64,000 nt of DNA from Diphasiastrum complanatum (lineage: Eukaryota > Streptophyta > Lycopodiopsida > Lycopodiales > Lycopodiaceae), in assembly GCA_029204225.1 (NCBI GenBank), contig CM055112.1, positions 46,235,063 through 46,299,062 of the forward strand, written 5' to 3'. Shown here piece after piece: positions 11,101 through 23,216 of this stretch (the first letter of the stretch is position 1; each line of letters begins with the position of its first letter). The translations under genes were made by a program, and so were the position numbers. The notes below the pieces were generated by a model. It was not told the origin of the DNA, did not search any database, and saw only the letters and a program-made list of their open reading frames with translations.

Positions 11101-12999
11101 ATGCACAATTAATCTGTGACTTGAAAGGCATAAAGGTATGGGTTATGTATAGCATTGCTCAACTTAAAAAATTTTGAGCCAAAGTATAGAAATTATTCCC
11201 AAAACTTCGACACGTAGCAGAGCATAAAAGTCTGTAAAGTAAAATTTGACATGACTTTTATGGCCCCTTAAAATTTTCTTGTTGTGGGTAAAAATTTTCA
11301 TTATTTGAAAAATCCATTTTTCATATGAAGAACATTAGCTGAAATTGTTTTGTAGAACAGCTTACCCTATTTTGAAGTACAAGGAAATTCATCGGTCAAC
11401 TTTTACACAAGGTAAATGCCAAAAGGCTTTCTAGATTACGCTTACACTAGAGATGGTCTCTAGAAACTCTCAGTAAGGGTGATTTGAGAAGTTAATTGTA
11501 TGAAAGTTGTATCTTCCCAAATGACCCTTACCACCAGCGTATGTCAAAAGAACAACTATTTCCATACAGATACTAAATAAGGGTAAACGTTTTACCGTAG
11601 AGCATATCTAGCCTTGTCAAGTGCCACTGATGTGATGTGGCAAATTAATAAAATTATTCATTCTTTTTTAATCAACATTTCAATCTTGTTCAGATTTGCT
11701 TATTGAAGATTATATGCTTGCAAGGTCCCCATACTATGCACATAAAAGAGTATACTTGGTCACTCATTACTAACATTCTTCTTTTGCAATTTGAAAAAGG
11801 TTACAATTCACATCTTTTATAGACTAACATAACTGTATCCCAAAATTCCCTCGTTTTCTACTGGAAAACTTATGAGCTACATCACGTGAAGAACTACACT
11901 CTGCGGAAGAAGAAATATAGAAGCGTTGTTACATCTGTCCAAGATACCTCAGATGGAAGACAACGAGGAACGCGAGGCAGCGTTCCAGTAGGTCGGTGGA
12001 AGGCTCGTTCTAATGCTTTGTGCAGATTGATTTCACAAGTAAGCTTTTTCTTCAATCTTGTAACCTGTTTCAAAAATTTAAATAAGTCTTCCACGGTACA
12101 GTCGAGTTGGATAAGAGTTGTTACTACGTCCAAAAAGATGCACGCTCGAGTCCTGTTTGCTGCAGAAAAGGGACTCCTGAGAGCTTCTGGGCTCCAAATT
12201 GGCTGTACCTTTAGCAAAAGTTTTGTACTCGAATATGAACTCAGCTCACATGTATGAACTTGAGGACACAAACATGTCCGAAACTCAATAGCTAAGACTT
12301 AGACAGCAATTGTGGTTTCAAGAGACTTACATCCTCCTTGAGCCCCACCCGACGCTCTTGATTTTCAAATGACTGTTCCCCTTCCAAAGTTTTGAATTGT
12401 TCTTGCTTGACCTTTAAAACAAATTGGAGCTTCATTAACTTCAGATAGCCTTGATCTATATATAGCATTGGCACACTAGTGGCATCAGCTACATCGTGTT
12501 CCTATTCTTCCCTATCATGTGACAGCGCCTACTTACTATAGGGATAAAGCACATTCTCATTGTGCGAAATATTTACATTATACATCAACATACAACCACA
12601 GAAGGGCCTAGTCAGTTTTGAATAAACAAGCTGCACCTCTTTTGGCAAATCAGAGTCAGGCAAGTCCAAGCATTTAAGTGGATTGCTTTTTGTGCATTGG
12701 GTCCTGACCATGGCACTGCAAGCATGAAGTTGCAAAGGTGAATTTGCACATCCTTCCATACAACATGAGCATTGCAACAACTAGAACAAAAAATTCTGCA
12801 CGTATATTCTAGTGTTCATATATTTAGCAAAGATATTGGAAACCCACCTTGCTTGTGGTCTAGGACTTTTGACTTTATTGTGGTAGTGTTGAGCACCATC
12901 ATGTTTGATTTTACTATGAAGTGAGTCACTATTTGCTAGGTTCAAAGAAATCCTTTTTCTGGGGAGCCTTTTATCTCCACTAATTTTAAGAATCTCCAT
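8153..12999 (-). CDS. MIP1-type leucine-zipper / DUF547 domain protein (host gene)
   Basis: Eleven exons on the minus strand, in transcript order: 12999-12848, 12715-12637, 12411-12331, 12043-11948, 10978-10370, 10142-9577, 9464-9365, 9251-9192, 8954-8874, 8721-8611, 8449-8153. All junction phases agree and the sum is 2232 nt (743 codons plus stop). Seen: a basic N-terminus (DKRLPRKR), a MIP1-like zipper ([29 protein letters not shown]), a Ser-rich linker, then the LSEDTMRCL and DIGPYRQF blocks. The DUF547 core follows: [83 protein letters not shown]. Known: plant proteins with this pair of domains exist in many copies; the biochemical role of DUF547 is not established. The first ATG (12999) is chosen because an in-frame TAA lies just upstream. 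No internal stop was found, so it is probably functional. The 5'-most exons are the least certain part. Confidence 0.92.
8955..9191 (-). other. GC-AG intron in the DUF547 gene
   Basis: The exon ends ...CGCAAG and is followed by GCAAGT, the consensus of the minor GC donor class; the acceptor is TTTGCAG at the other end. Only the GC donor keeps the frame (TLTRK then AVLTVGG). The nearest GT, four bases later, breaks it. Confidence 0.8.
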
Positions 13000-14750
13000 T
13001 TGGCCCTTGAATGCATTTTATCCTATTGGCACTGACATTTTGAAGCCTCCCCATGCTGGGAAAAATGTGAAACTTGTTCAGTGAGTTCAGATCCATGCAA
13101 AATATGGAATGCTAATGAGTATGTTGTTGCTGTTGAACCCGCATCCTTATGACCATGGCACACAATTTCTGCAAACAAAAACCTATAAAGTAACGTCGAG
13201 TCTGCAGTAATTGACATGGAAATACTGGCACATCACATGTCATCAACTGTTAAGGCTAGCTATCCTTAAAAGCAACAAAAAAATTAATCCGCACAACCAG
13301 ATACTGTGGTGAATTTGGGGGGTCAAGTAGACTTGCATGAGGCAGATACAGAAATTTGAAACAAACAAAAACGTAGTACAGTGACAAGATAGACAGTTTA
13401 AACTTAATTCTATGATTGTACTATGTAGTAATGATACGTACAGCGTGTATGTGTGCAAAGTTTGCCATCCATTTCTAGTGGCATAAAGGTCTCCCTTAAA
13501 ACTTTTGAACTAAAATAAAAGTCCAATCCAGGGTGAAAAAGACCCTTCCACAGAATTTACCAGACTTGCAAAAGTCTGGAGTCAGAATTTTATACGCCCA
13601 TAAAATTTCACTGATTCGATAAATTGAATGATGCCTGAATTTTTTACAGCACAACTTGAGATCATTTTGGTCAAGAGTGAGTAAAATTTTGGCTCAACCT
13701 TTAAGTAGGAAGTGGTGGCTTTAGAGACGTTTGCTGCGATTCTGGTAATTTAAACGTTACGAAGGGGATGGTCTTTCTGGAGAGCTTCACTGTTGTTGGT
13801 ACGAATAATTTTGAAGCTACATAGAGGGAGACCAAACTTCAAAAATTACTGAAACCACAAGTAAAAAGTACTGGAAACCATTCCCATATACCAGAAGAGT
13901 TATTTTAGTATATGTGAATTGTGTCGATTCAGAGTGGGCGTGCCACTAGTCTAGCGAGCAACGACCCTTTAAAATTGTTCAAACGATTGAAATTTTAAGG
14001 CAGGTGAGTCTTAGTTCGTGCTGCAGTTTCTGATTTATAAGAAGGTTATGCTCAGAGTGGAAAAACAGATGATACCAGATCGGTTCAATAGCCTGGTAGA
14101 GTGACAGAACCATTCTCCCAGCTGTACGGGTGTAGGTAATCTGATGAAGAAGCATACAATGAGAGAAATGAGTGTCCAGCTGCTGAGTGAAAACATTTAT
14201 GCTACAACTTCCAGAGCACTATGAGAAAGACATTGAGTTGGATGCATGGAAAAGCCGGTGTTGAGCCGTATTAAAAACGAAAATCAAAGTTTGAATACAT
14301 TGCTGCAACTGGGCACAATACAAAACCTGGACTCAGATCTCAACGAACTGCTGACTGCCATCCTCAGGCAGCATTCAAGCACATGAAGCATTTTGTTGTT
14401 GTTTTATGTTGTGCTGCATTGTTGACGATCGCTTGACCGACCCAACTTAGCTTGTGAATGCTCCATGGATAATAAATACTGCATTGATCAACAACAACAG
14501 CAGCAGCAATGAGCAAACAGCCGCTGCTATGCATCGTCATCATCAACGAGAAGCAAAAGGAAGGAGAGAGTGTTTGTGGGGAATTTGACCACGGTAATAT
14601 GAGATGGTAAAATGAGATGGGTTGAAAAGGAAAGGTGTGCTGCCATCGCAGGCCCAGAGAGGCGACCATTATCTTGGGAAGCGGTTTCGATGTGGATGCG
14701 CTGCCAGCTCATTGACGGTTGCGCGTCCTTTGATTAACGTTGGTTATTCT
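13000..14750 (-). promoter_or_regulatory. Probable 5' leader and promoter region of the DUF547 gene
   Basis: Upstream of the proposed start, an acceptor-like TTTGTTTGCAG at about 13168 could begin the exon that carries the ATG, so the leader may be spliced. Farther up, 14360-14700 on the minus strand is CT-rich with short open frames, as plant 5' leaders often are. No TATA box could be assigned with confidence. Confidence 0.35.
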
Positions 14751-14853
14751 ATATTCTATCATGAATGTGTACATCCTCTAAAAAATATTCATGGCCCCCA
14801 GCAGATGGGGATGCCCTTAGGTGCTAGCGCTCCTTTCACGAGCCTACCATCCT

Positions 14854-14854
<1 letters not shown>

Positions 14855-14902
<48 letters not shown>
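14855..14902 (+). repeat. (GT)n microsatellite, about 24 units
   Basis: An uninterrupted TG run follows CATCCTGGG. Reading frames that cross it are not genes. Confidence 0.97.
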
Positions 14903-14903
<1 letters not shown>

Positions 14904-15550
14904 ACCCATCCCTTCCCCTTCCCTTCCTACTTACCTACCCACCTACAACATCAAAATGGACACTAGATTGGTATTAAGTTCCATCATCCTTGGGTGAGTG
15001 TATGTAGGCAATCATGGATGCAATGTCCATCACGATGCGCCACCATCCAACGATGAAGGCTGCTTGATGCTTGAGAGCCCAGAGGCCTTCGAGTATGCTT
15101 GAAAGCATGCTAGAGTGCCATCTACCAAGAAAGGTTAGTGAATGCTTGAGAGCCCATAAGCGTTGATAGATAGATGTTTAAGTGGTGCTCTCAATCGCCC
15201 TCGATGGTGGTGGCCTCATGACTCTAGCATGACACCCATGGTTGCCTATTTAATAACCCTTACCCATAATAATAAAACCTCCTGTGGGTCTCAATTTTTA
15301 AATTTAGATTGTAAGTAAACTAGAATTGCATTCATACCAAACTTAACCATAATGCCTTAAAATGTACTACAAGGCTAGCTATGCTCATTTACAATATCAT
15401 GTGAACAACCAAGAGCATCCCCCCTTGCATCATTGTTAATTGTAAGGTACTCAAGTGTTGTTGAACCTTTTCTATATATAATACATACACACACATTGTG
15501 TGTGTGTATGCAATAAGAGTTTGCATGACTCTTCTTCATACATTCTTTCA
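14903..15550. other. Non-coding stretch
   Basis: Nothing recognised. A short inverted (CA)n/(TG)n pair lies at 15487-15510 (ACACACACATTGTGTGTGTG). Confidence 0.4.
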
Positions 15551-15554
15551 TAAT

Positions 15555-15715
15555 CTACCCAACGGGGTTGGCTCAGTTGGTTGGCTTGGCATCCAAAGTT
15601 TCTTTGGTCCCAGGTTCGAGCCTCCCCTTGGAAACCAAGAAGCATATTCAACATAAGTTCAATGCATTGTGCCAAGATGACTTTGAAACTAAGATAAAAT
15701 TGAAAGCTTTTTTAG
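15555..15715 (+). mobile_element. tRNA-derived SINE candidate
   Basis: A good RNA polymerase III A box (TGGCTCAGTTGG, 15569-15580) is followed 32 bases later by a B box (GGTTCGAGCC, 15613-15622). A tRNA-unrelated body of about 90 bp follows, ending in a T-rich stretch near 15705. The sequence between the boxes does not fold as an intact tRNA with a usable anticodon arm by eye, so a SINE head is favoured over a tRNA gene. The ends are approximate and no target duplication was verified. Confidence 0.68.
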
Positions 15716-16097
15716 AGGTGGCTCAAAGGTTGCTTAATTGATGATTAATGCATGGCTTTATTTTGCCTTACAAAGTGTGCCATGCATAGTGATCATATGT
15801 ATATTATTTCTTTATTCAATAGTTATTTGGACAAGGTTGTACATATGTGGAAAATATGTCTTTTATTGTGTTGCTCAAGTACCCTCATCCCAAACCATTC
15901 TTTAGCTCAAAACAATTGTACTTATCAAATTATCGATAGATGGTGGAAAGTAAAAATAAATTAAACTAAATTACAAAAGGCACATACTAGACACATAACA
16001 ATTAGTATAAAGAAAAGCATGGTATTAAATGGAACATCAATCAAAATCACTTAACCAATGCTCATGAGCTCAATACACTATCATTTACACATGAGAT
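15716..16097. other. Non-coding stretch
   Basis: AT-rich sequence with no recognisable motif or domain. Confidence 0.35.
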
Positions 16098-16364
16098 CTA
16101 CCATGCAACCTGGTCAGAGTTGCCTTTGACATATCGGATCTCGTGATCAAATTCTTGCATAAGCTCAGTCCATTGAGCTTTACGACCTCTCAAATCATGT
16201 TGACGACAAAAGTATATCAGAGGCTGGTGATCTATATACACTATAAACTGATTGGCATAAAGACAATGCCTCCAGGTTTTAAGTGCATGTATCACAACAA
16301 ATAATTCATTTTCATGAGTTGTATAATGCAATTGAGTTCCAATATGTTTCTTGCTCTTGAACAC
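16098..16364 (-). pseudogene. Ty3/gypsy RNase H fragment
   Basis: The open 88-codon segment encodes FKSKKHIGTQLHYTTHENELFVVIHALKTWRHCLY, IDHQPLIYF and QWTELMQEFDHEIRYVKGNSDQVA. These are the RNase H blocks of a chromovirus-like gypsy polyprotein. The normal TDHQ/TDHK is IDHQ, and the final (A)DALSR block is replaced by a Trp codon and a stop. No reverse transcriptase or integrase adjoins it. Confidence 0.87.
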
Positions 16365-18640
16365 TATTGGTCTATGTTAGCCCAATTTTTGACACCCAAA
16401 AATCGAGCTAATTTTAACAAAAATCAGTTATAGAACTAGTCGGTTAACATTTGTATGGTGGAGAACTCTACAAAATTTGATGCAGAATACTGGGATAGCA
16501 AAAGGTCCCGCCCTTAACGTGTCTAGACACGTTATTAGAAATTAGGCAATAGACTTTTGTAACGTTCTCAAGGACCGTCCAAAAATATATGATATATGCA
16601 AGATTCTGTAAGACTGAGCAAAAAATACCAATCCATATAGAAATAGGTCCCAACTCGCTTGAATGTGGCTAGCGGCCTAAGAATTGGCTCGAAAGTAAAA
16701 ATGTTGGCAATGTCAAGCATAATTTTGATGTACTCAAAAATATTTTGACTAATACAAAAATCTCTTTGTTTTTCAATGATGGCTAGTCTTGGTCCAAGAT
16801 TGCTCGAGTCTGTCACACAAGAAAAGTTGGAAAATCAAAATCACATCACTTGAGATATCAATAGGAAAATGATCGGACAATTATTTAGAATATTGGGATC
16901 GGTAATGGAAATCAGGCACTCAAATACGAGAAATGGACATGTGGCCATAGCAAGTATGGGAAATTGTGAATTTGCGGTGCCAAAAATATAGTGCACGATG
17001 GCTATCAGCTAAGAGGACTGACAAATGGAAATTTTAAGTCAAGGCCAACTAGCCCCCACCCTCCCCCCCCCCCCCTCCCCAACTTAACATCCATAAAGTT
17101 TTTCCAAGAGAAGTTGAAAAATTCACAAGAAATTAACTTTTCGTGAAATGGCAAAAGATGAGTACTTAAATGAGTATGCAATAATGGCTTACTAACCCTT
17201 CAAGAATTAGGACATGGGCTAGTGTACAAAAGTGTCAGCTTTTTATTGGATGGCAATAGTTGACATTATGGGTAATCATTGACAAAAATCACCTTTCTGC
17301 AAATGTCACAAGTTTAGGGATGAAGGAAAGTGAAGTTCAATTTTTAACACTGTTGAAGAGAGCAAACTTAACCAACCCGCCATTCTTCATTTCCTTCTTG
17401 CAAATATATATGAAAATGGCACATCCTATTGTATAAAATTTATATTCATTTATTTATTTCTTTTCTTGATATTTTTTATTTATCCGTGTATATATCTTTT
17501 TGTCTGTTGCATGTTGTCTTATAATCAATACTCTTATTTTTTGTTTCAAAATGAATGTATAGAGAGAATCTGTCAGTGCAAGTTTCTCATTTCCAGGGAT
17601 ACAATAGGAAGATGTGAGGCGAGTAGTCCAAGTTGTCCATTGAGTCAGTACATGTTATAGGTGGAAAAGCTGAAGACAATCAAAGACAATACTATGCAAC
17701 AAGGTGAATCAACAAAGTTGGACAAAATAAAGTGTTCATTACGCCAGTGAAGGAGATTTATGCTGCAATTGATCTAGAACTTCAAATTCTCTTCTACACA
17801 GTACCAAAACCCAAGTTTCTCACCCAAATGTCATTGTCTGACCTTGCCCTTTTTAACCAGTCCTAGATCATGCCAAAATAAGCCTAAGTTGAATCAGGTG
17901 AGTACAGATCCCAAAAACCCAGGCCTGTGGATCTCAAAAAGCAAAAATCACTTAAAACCTTTCCCAGATTTTGAATCTGACCTCGCCATCTTCAGATTAG
18001 ACTCATCAAACCCTAGTCTTTCATCTATGAAATAGCGAGTACAGGTTCCTAGCCAGTTTTCCTAGTGAGTACAACATCCAAAAATCATAATTAAGCTCTC
18101 CACACGTGTAGATTTGACATCTGACCTCGCCCATCTGATATTTCATTCATTTTTATCTGATATATTTACTGTCCAAAGGGTGAGCGTAGATTCCCAGCCA
18201 AACTCCCAAAACTATTTGAGTGATTTTTTGAGTTGAGTTGAGTTTCTAAGTAATTTTTCCAACTTTGTGATCTCACCACACGTGTGAATATTGCAAAATT
18301 TGGCCTTGCCAATATCACCATTGATCTTAGAATACCAATTTTAGTCAGTCTAGAATGGGCATGTATATTTCCCAAATTTGGAGGTGCAGAGGTGTATAAA
18401 TGGTGGCGGATTTGAGCTACAATGTACTTTTGCTAAAGAGATGCTGCCAAAATTTTCTAGAAATTTTTCAGCATTCCCAAACATCTCTCTAGAACTCACA
18501 GGTCCACCCAAGTGTTCTCAAAGCTCACCTGATAAAATCAAGAAATTTTCTTGTTCTTTTTAGCTTTTGAACTTACTATTGTGCCTATCTCATGCACATG
18601 CCCTTCTGAAGGACCTAAATTAGGCCCTCATTGACCGCCT
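16365..18640. other. Long non-coding stretch with a poly-C run
   Basis: A C-rich tract lies at 17053-17080. At 17820-18330, a GACCTTGCC/GACCTCGCC motif and CACACGTGTR boxes (18101, 18277) recur, resembling leader or LTR sequence. No coding domain is recognised. Confidence 0.4.
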
Positions 18641-18649
18641 CCATCACCA

Positions 18650-19770
18650 TTAGTTAGCGGCAGTAGAGAAAACAACAAAATAGACAACATAGCAGAAATG
18701 GCAGACATAGTGTCAACACACGACCAATCTCTAGTTGCAAATCCAAATGATGCAACAAGAATCTGGCCAAGCAAGGGTTGAAATGGCCAAAATGCGACTC
18801 AAGATGGATGTGATGCAAGCTAGCATCCAATCCTACCAAGCCATAGCCCCGCCCTACAAAGATCGAATCAAACCCTATAGGCCAAGGAGGAAGTGATCCA
18901 GGCAGGGTGTAGATGATCCTTTCCAAGGAGGAAGTGATCTAGGAATGGCAAAATAAGTGTGCGGAGCACCAACTTACCATTGACGATTATCTCGCCATAT
19001 CGCCCGTGTTGGACACCAATCTAAATCTCATACAAACATGCAACATGGTGATTGCCAAGATCCAGATGTAGAAAAATATCTTACAAGAATTTTAAATAGA
19101 TCAACAAAGCTACATTGACCCGCTCAACAACCTCATCGATGAGTTGGAGAAGCAAAATGATGAGTTGGAAGACCAATTGAATGCTACACTTGCATTGAGA
19201 ATTTTTGAAGACACGCAGCTAGCCACTATCAGTCAAGGGTGGTCGGCAACAACTCAAGGGGCCCCATCTGAAACCAGCAAGCACACAAGCTTCAACCCAG
19301 ACCCCTTTAGAGTTTGATATGTCTTTCACTATTGAGCAGCTTGATGTACCCGAGGGAGAAACATCAGGAGCTAGTACTTCACAAGAAGCCACCTCACATG
19401 GAGAATGAGTGGACAATGATGCAAACAAGGGAAAAGACACCATAACTGCCAAACATGCCTTCAAGCAGCCCAAGACTCTAGAGGAGTCTATTCAAGAATT
19501 TGAGGCCAAATATCCAAATGATCAGATGCAGGGAGATATGTCTTGCAATGCTCTACTGCCAACATCAAGGGTCGTGAGAAGCAAATAATTGAGCAACTGG
19601 CACTGCAACTCACATGGCACAATGTTCTTTTAAGGACGATAAAAAGGCCCTGATGAAATACTTTACAATTCTTAGGTACTTGCGTTTGGACCCTTGTTAT
19701 CTACCAAGTTCATGAAGAGAGACAAGGCAAGAGATGCAAGCAATCAATGCGTTTCCAAATTGGCCGATCA
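18650..19770 (+). pseudogene. Decayed retroelement-associated coding relic
   Basis: Stops and frameshifts break up a translation that still reads as protein in pieces: LTIDDYLAISPVLDTNLNLIQTCN, LIDELEKQNDELEDQLNATLALR and LEESIQEFEAKYPNDQM. The middle piece is a short coiled-coil-like heptad. No family is recognised. Its position next to an LTR element and its decay suggest a TE-borne frame, but that is inference. It could also be an old host pseudogene. Confidence 0.35.
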
Positions 19771-19772
19771 TA

Positions 19773-20468
19773 AATCCAAGGCATAGTGGTTGCCAAACTG
19801 ACCAAATGGCATAGCTGCGAGCCACACGTCGGTGACATGGACCCTTAGGCACCGACGACGCAAAAAGGCTGTAGTAAGGGTCCTTCGACCTGGACCAATC
19901 CCGGAGGCGAAACCAAAATGGTAATCATCCCTAGGATCAACTTTATTAAATTTGGAAGATATTACATTCATACATAGACTAACTGGTCTCGGGCCCACCC
20001 CACGTGCTAGGCATTGTGCCTGGCTTGTGCTGGTAGAGGGAGCTGAGACCTGACGACTGGATTTCTGGCACTGGTTGAGCTACCCAAGTTTTTGTCTACT
20101 GGACTCCCCCTATAGTTCTGGTGTGATTCGGTGCACCCCCTCTGTCCTGGAATATAGTGCTTTTTAGTAAAGCACGCTTTTTTGGACTTAGTTTTTATTT
20201 TGCTGATTAAGCCTGGCAAGCTTGGCAGAATTAGTCTGGCTCTTGAACATGGGTCTCAAGAGCCGTCCCGGCAGTAGAATCAACTTGGTTCCTGACTAGG
20301 CCATGACTCGAGCTCCAGAGCTAGCTCATGACTTGTGACTACTTGATTGGCTCACCATAGGTCGGAGGCTCAGTCCTTGACTTTCTAACTTGCTCTGAGA
20401 CCTTAGGGAGCGTCACCCCTTAGAGTCTTACAGGGCACACTGGGTGCACCCAAGTCAGCTTTACAACA
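19773..20468 (-). repeat. 3' LTR of the gag-only element
   Basis: Bases 19773-20205 match 23440-23866, with shared CCAAGGCATAGTGG, CACACGTCGGTGAC and TTTTTTGGACTTAG. It ends CAACA at 20468, the complement of a TGTTG LTR start. The outer end is truncated at 19773. Confidence 0.85.
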
Positions 20469-20482
20469 TCCTCCCCTCGTTT
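20469..20482 (-). other. Polypurine tract of the gag-only element
   Basis: On the minus strand CAAACGAGGGGAGGA lies directly before the LTR start TGTTG. Confidence 0.75.
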
Positions 20483-20833
20483 GAGAAAGTTGATGTCCTC
20501 ATCAGGGCCAAACTAGAACCTAAGACTCATGGCACGGGCTTAATTCACCGGCCAAACTTTATTCACATATACAAGGACACGGGCTTGATTCACCGGCCAA
20601 AGGAGACCAACTGTAAAGAGAAGTAAAACATTGTGTTTGCACTCAGTACAGGAAAAATGTGGATCTAGTTCACTTACGTAAAACCTGTGTAAAGCTGCTG
20701 CATTTAGATACTAGACTGAGGCTCACCCCTCCAATGAAAAGGTGGCTTACTTTATTAACATAAAAAGAAAAGGTACCTGCGGGCTCCCTTGAGCCTAAGA
20801 TATGTCGTTTAGTCGCACGTCTGAATGAGTCCC

Positions 20834-22320
20834 CTAGGACTCTAGATTTTTTGTTTGGTCACCTAGGTTGAGCTCCTTGAGCTTTGCATCAGCACTTGGA
20901 TCCACCTTTGATGTAGAAGTTGCAGGCAATGTTGGCTCCATTTGATCTCGTGTCAGCTGGTTTGTCGCTGTTGGTTGTCCTTCGTTAAAGAGGTGAATGA
21001 GATTGGGAGCAAGAGTTGCCATTAGATATTCATGATAAGTTGCAAGTGCCCCTATTTGTTGTAAGGCATTCAGGTCGGACTCCGTCAAATTCGTCATCTT
21101 GTTCACCATCTTCTTGATCAAATGCCTCTCTTTCCATCCTATCAAATACTTTGGTCGTTGCCATGATTTGTTTGTTCAATGGCTTGGGGCATGACCTCCA
21201 AGAGTGACCTTGCTGATGATAGTTAAAGCAGTGCATGGAACTGTCCACCGTTGGTGAGCTATTGTTGTGACTAGTTGAAGGTCCAGCGTAGTTCCTTCTC
21301 TGAAAAGTGTTCCCTCCACTGTTGCCTTGGTTGCCAAACCCTATTTTTGTTGGGAATTTGTTGATGCTACTTGAGGCTTGGTTGCCATTTAAAGCTGAGT
21401 CTCCCCCCTAAAAAGAAGGTCGGACTCGATCTAGATCCTAAATATGCCAATGTGGTCTCATAATTACAGACCATGTCAGCCGCCCAAATAGTTGAATTGA
21501 AGTCATGGGACATGTAGCTATCTATTGCTTGTCGAGTCCAAGATTGCATTCCAGACAAGAGGTAGTGGGTCTTGTCAGCCTCGAACATATCTTCAATAAC
21601 CCATACACTTTGTTTGAATTTATTTAGGTACTCTCGCAATGAACCTTTCTACTTGAGTCCTGATAGTTTTGTCTTCAATCTCATGTGTGAATCCTTAGGT
21701 ATGAACTCCTCTTGTAACGCAGTTGAACGAGTCCCATGTCTGGAATTGCATTCCTGCCATCCGATACCAGTTTGCCAAGTCTGCTCTTTCTTCTTCAGGA
21801 GTGTTCATCAGACAGAAGTAATGGTCCATGTGAAACAACTTATCTTCCACAATTCAAATGTCACACTCTCCTTTGAAAGTAGGCGGTGCTTTTACTTTGG
21901 CAGTCTTCTTCGGGCCTTCTGTGTTTCGCGCTCATGGGTCTCTTGGTATGAGTGGAGGATGCACCCCTGCATTCCCTCTTGTTGCCTCCAGTACTTCAAA
22001 CCTGGCTTTGAGCTATGTTAGCTCGTCTCTCATTTCTCTAGCAAGGTCGAATTGACTGTGAATCATGGCTCGTAGGGATGCTTGCCATTCTTTCCTTTCT
22101 GTTTCTCTGTCCTTCTTCACCTCACTAAGCATAGCCGTCATTGCACTTGATAAGTATTGCCACATCTTCACTTCAAATAGGTCTTGTTGTGCCTCTTGTA
22201 TGGGTTCGTCTCTTGCTGTAGGTTCAGAAGGGGCACCCATCTCTTCTTGGAGAGGCGCCACTGTGTACTGCATATGCTCTTTCTTTTTCGACTTGAATCT
22301 GGCGCCATCTTAATGCATGT
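20834..22320 (-). pseudogene. Gypsy-type gag with CCHC knuckle, frame-shifted
   Basis: Several frames together encode one Gag. The N-terminal part (MAPDSSRKRKS, then TAMLSEVKKDRETERKEWQ, probably coiled coil) leads to a retrotransposon Gag domain (LKQKGSLREYLNKFKQ, FEADKTHYLLSGM). A zinc knuckle CFNYHQQGHSWRSCP follows, with Tyr-His after the first Cys instead of the usual second Cys spacing, so only three of the four ligands are in canonical positions. The tail (LTESDLNALQQIGALATYHEYLM) ends at 20834, about 360 bp before the LTR. At least three frameshifts and several stops make it non-functional. Confidence 0.75.
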
Positions 22321-23202
22321 GAGAGCCGTATTCTCGAACTTGCTCATCTCGGTCTGTAAATGCTCGTAACTCATCAAGGTGGTCATCCATTCTGATAAGA
22401 GGTGTACTTCCAACAGATTGTCTCCTCTGTCTTTTGAAAATTCTCTCCTTTGTCGGCCGAGCCTCACAGCTCTCTTTTCTTCTTTATTAATTCAGCTTCA
22501 ATATAAAAGTATCCCCTCCTCACAATAGCACACTCACATCACCTGAGAGCCAAGTAAGAACCAAGTCATTTGTGTCCAAGCAAGCACGCAACAGACAGAA
22601 CATACCAACCAAAGCTAACACAGAGGATCCCTCTCAAGCCACACCCCCCCTGAGACCAGACGTAGGACCTTTGCCTAGATGTGCCCACACAGATCTATCA
22701 CAGAATTAGCCCACGAGGAAACATCCATCCAACCATCCGTGCTTTCACCATTAAGCAGCACATTGCCTCAGTCATGTCCCATTAACTCTGGTCGATAGCC
22801 CTTATAACTAAACGATCGGCAACTATCCCACACTGGAAGCTAACCACCCGTGCTTTACACCCGAATTCGAGCAGGATCTCTGTATCAATGGTTAACCCGT
22901 ACAGTTCGAGTATGTCGTCCCACACCCCGCAAGGCACAGAAAGTGCTTTCACCTACCTAGGAAGCACTTTGCCTCATCTGTCCTACGTGCAGACAACGCC
23001 AGGCCTGAACCGCGAGAACTAACCGTGCTTACACCTCAAGGGTAGCACATTGACTCATCAAGTCTCCCGTTCTACCGACCACCCCGATCATGGATGCACC
23101 CGTGCTTACACTATGGGCAGCAACCTGCACAACGGCTATTCTGACAAATCCCAAAAAAAAGTGGGCCTCCCTGTGAGACTTGCGTAGCTGACCGACTAGT
23201 CA

Positions 23203-23214
23203 GCTCTGATACCA
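23203..23214 (-). other. Primer-binding site of the gag-only element
   Basis: The complement reads TGGTATCAGAGC, two bases inside the 5' LTR that starts with TGTTGCGCC in the forward direction. A Met-tRNA primer site with a gypsy-like gag is worth noting. Confidence 0.85.
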
Positions 23215-23216
23215 CA

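Noticed and set aside
14622-14966. 114-codon plus-strand frame containing Cys-Val repeats
   Set aside because: The repeat is the (GT)n microsatellite, and the frame lies antisense to the likely leader of the DUF547 gene.
15569-15622. tRNA gene
   Set aside because: Only A and B boxes match. The anticodon arm and acceptor stem are not evident by eye, and a tRNA-unrelated body follows, so a SINE is more likely.
17053-17080. Poly-C run as a G-quadruplex regulatory site
   Set aside because: A single long C run without gene context; a structure is possible but nothing ties it to a function.
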